Source of the DNA: CAZBZG01 sp964496245
GTDB lineage: Bacteria; Planctomycetota; SZUA-567
Reading direction: 5' to 3'
Assembly: GCA_964496245.1 (NCBI GenBank)
Contig: CAZBZG010000241.1
Location: forward strand, 1 to 7,318
Length of the DNA stretch: 7,318 nt
Numbering within the stretch: position 1 is the first letter of the stretch; each line of letters opens with the position of its first letter. Below, in pieces: positions 6,123 through 7,318 of this stretch. The notes below the pieces were generated by a model. That model saw nothing but the letters and a program-made list of their open reading frames with translations, ran no database searches and had not been told where the DNA came from. The position numbers and the translations under genes are program-made.

Positions 6123-6674
6123 TCAACCCGCGGCCGCGGCTCGCTTCTGTCGCGCCAGGAGTACGGCGATCAGTCCCCAGACCGCCAGCCCGATGCCGAT
6201 CAGACAGGCGAGAGGGGCGAGCAGGATCGCACCGAAGAAGCCGACGATGCTCCCGGTCATGGCGGGTCCGACGGAGAGCACCCGCTGACCTCCACCCGCA
6301 CCGCGCACCTGGATCCGGTAGTCGCCGGGCGAGAGATGTGCGTAGGCGATGGCCTTGCGCTCGGTGCCGCCCATGGACTCCGACATCTTTGTATCGTACT
6401 TCAGGTCGCAGGCGTCTCCGGTGTCGACCCGCGTGACGCTGAAGGTCCAGCCGTTCGGAAGGCCTTCCGGGTGGCTGTAGGCGGTGCCCTGAAACACGGT
6501 CTGGTGGTCGTGAAAGACGTAGAACCTGCCCGCCTCGGGCACGGTCAGGAGCAATTCGCCTGGCGCAAGAAACGCCTGCCGGTCGCCGAGGTCCATCACG
6601 AAGGAGAAGATGCCGTAGCCGAATCCGGCGATGCCGATGAGCACCAGGAGCCCGCCCACAACCATTCGTTTCAT
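6123..6674 (-). CDS. Membrane-anchored protein with extracytoplasmic domain, unknown function
   Basis: This encodes 183 residues that I do not recognise as a named family. One hydrophobic segment lies at about 5-28 and a long one at about 141-175. They enclose a domain of roughly 110 residues that looks beta-rich, with GRFYVFHDHQTVFQG (49-63) and LSPGDYRIQVRG (114-125). The domain probably faces the periplasm, and its pattern suggests a small beta-sandwich; this is inference. The C-terminus is basic (RQKRAAAAG), consistent with a cytoplasmic end. The ATG at 6674 is preceded by GAGGAG about seven bases upstream on the minus strand. The frame remains open further upstream to 7172, but that extension is arginine-rich and has no recognisable domain. 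It is the first gene of the probable operon with the RING-like and PPK2 genes. Confidence 0.75.
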   Translation of the reverse strand: MKRMVVGGLLVLIGIAGFGYGIFSFVMDLGDRQAFLAPGELLLTVPEAGRFYVFHDHQTVFQGTAYSHPEGLPNGWTFSVTRVDTGDACDLKYDTKMSESMGGTERKAIAYAHLSPGDYRIQVRGAGGGQRVLSVGPAMTGSIVGFFGAILLAPLACLIGIGLAVWGLIAVLLARQKRAAAAG

Positions 6675-6724
6675 GCCCGTCTCCTCGAGCCCCGTGTGAT
6701 CCGATTGCCGCCTTGTCCGCCGGC

Positions 6725-6753
6725 ATTCTACCCCCGCGAGCAAAGAGCGGCAA
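6725..6753 (-). promoter_or_regulatory. Sigma70-like promoter of the membrane-protein/RING/PPK2 operon
   Basis: On the minus strand TTGCCG (6753-6748), a 17-base spacer and TAGAAT (6730-6725) match the sigma70 consensus well. The transcript would start near 6718 and leave a leader of about 45 bases before the ATG at 6674. No other comparable promoter is seen in the short gaps at 6096-6122 and 5738-5783, which supports a single three-gene transcript. Confidence 0.6.
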
Positions 6754-6802
6754 GCGATTTGTGGCGCGATGCAGGAGAAGGTACGGCGGGGCGGCCGCGG
6801 GA

Positions 6803-7301
6803 CTATGCTTCGGCTGCGTCTGGCCAGGACGCTGCAGCGTTGCGGCGCGCGCGCCCCCCCTTCCACAGACTGATCCCAGCACCCGCAGCGAGCAGCAGGA
6901 AGCTGAGCGCTACGAACGACCAGCCGCCGCCTTGGTGGAAGAGGCGCCACGCAAACAGCCCCGGCGGCAGCAGACCGGGCGTCACCACCCACCACACGCG
7001 CGTCTGCCACACCAGGGTTCCCATCCAGGCGAGCGTCAGCAGGGCCACGCCCAGGAGCGCGAGTTCGTACGCGTGCAGGGTGCCAGGCAGACGAGGTTGT
7101 CTGCAAAATCCCCGCTGTCCTGGATCGACGGAGCCACGAGTTGCACCAGTCCGTAGAGGATGCAGAGAGCACTCAACGCGTAAAAGACGCTGCCGCCGAT
7201 CCACCAGCCAAACGCGCGGCCGCACGCTGTATCCGGATGGGCCGCGATGGTGCGGAGTTTTTCGGGCCTGGTTCAAGAACACGCGGATCCGGGTCACACA
7301 T
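6803..7301 (-). pseudogene. Small four-helix membrane protein gene, apparently frameshifted twice
   Basis: Translation of the minus strand gives one continuous protein only if two single-base gaps are bridged. The first frame starts at ATG 7301 and reads MCDPDPRVLEPGPK. At a run of five A residues (7262-7258) the sense shifts to a second frame reading KLRTIAAHPDTACGRAFGWW, then IGGSVFYALSALCILYGL, and so on to about 7090. From about 7105-7070 it shifts to a third frame reading TLHAYELALLGVALLTLAWM and on to the stop at 6803. The joined product is about 166 residues with four hydrophobic helices and a basic tail. The family is not recognised. A single 164-codon frame (GTG at 7297) covers the span, but its first 70 residues are arginine-rich and lack the first helix. 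A pseudogene or sequencing indels are both possible. The same strand and the 128-base gap place it just upstream of the operon promoter. Confidence 0.6.
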
Positions 7302-7318
7302 GGGACGCGGAGCGGTAT

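Noticed and set aside
6675..7172. N-terminal extension of the membrane protein to 7172 in the same frame
   Set aside because: The extension is Arg-rich, covers the promoter and most of the frameshifted gene, and bypasses a good ribosome site and start at 6674.
7258..7262. Programmed -1 frameshifting at the A5 run
   Set aside because: The heptamer is G-AAA-AAC, not a strong slippery site, and a second unrelated shift would also be needed to finish the protein.

Overview
This is a GC-rich bacterial chromosomal window with tightly packed genes. The gene mix points to the PVC superphylum (Kiritimatiellota, Lentisphaerota, Verrucomicrobiota or Planctomycetota): a HemE-like URO-D protein divergent from an AraC regulator, a xylose-isomerase-like TIM barrel, and a small RING-like zinc protein. 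That placement is inferred from gene content only. No rRNA, tRNA, CRISPR array, transposase or phage gene is visible.

Layout from left to right. (1) Positions 2-811 (+) hold the 3' part of a site-2 protease (M50 family). It ends in a short acidic tail of the kind usually found on rhomboid proteases. (2) Positions 812-1009 are a convergent intergenic gap with two mutually exclusive hairpins. (3) Positions 1010-4031 look like a small carbon-metabolism locus. It has a uroporphyrinogen-decarboxylase-like protein (-), a divergent AraC-family regulator (+), and downstream a sugar phosphate isomerase/epimerase-like TIM barrel (+). The divergent promoter region is AT-rich compared with its surroundings. 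A TTGACA box flanked by an inverted repeat lies in front of the isomerase. (4) Positions 4032-4231 are a convergent gap filled by two 78-bp direct repeats with a 99-bp period. Each repeat can fold into a three-arm structure. (5) Positions 4232-6674 (-) form an apparent three-gene operon read right to left: a membrane-anchored protein with an extracytoplasmic domain, a RING-like zinc-binding protein, and a two-domain PPK2 polyphosphate:AMP phosphotransferase. A good sigma70-like promoter lies in front of it (6725-6753). (6) Positions 6803-7301 (-) hold a small four-helix membrane protein gene that appears broken by two single-base deletions.

How the genes may work together: the AraC protein plausibly controls both the URO-D-like gene and the isomerase. 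The polyphosphate operon links phosphate transfer from polyP to AMP with a membrane protein and a zinc protein of unknown role. The points most worth checking are the folded repeat pair, the PPK2/RING/membrane operon, the RING protein that has lost one expected cysteine, the rhomboid-type tail on the site-2 protease, and the frameshifted gene at the right edge.
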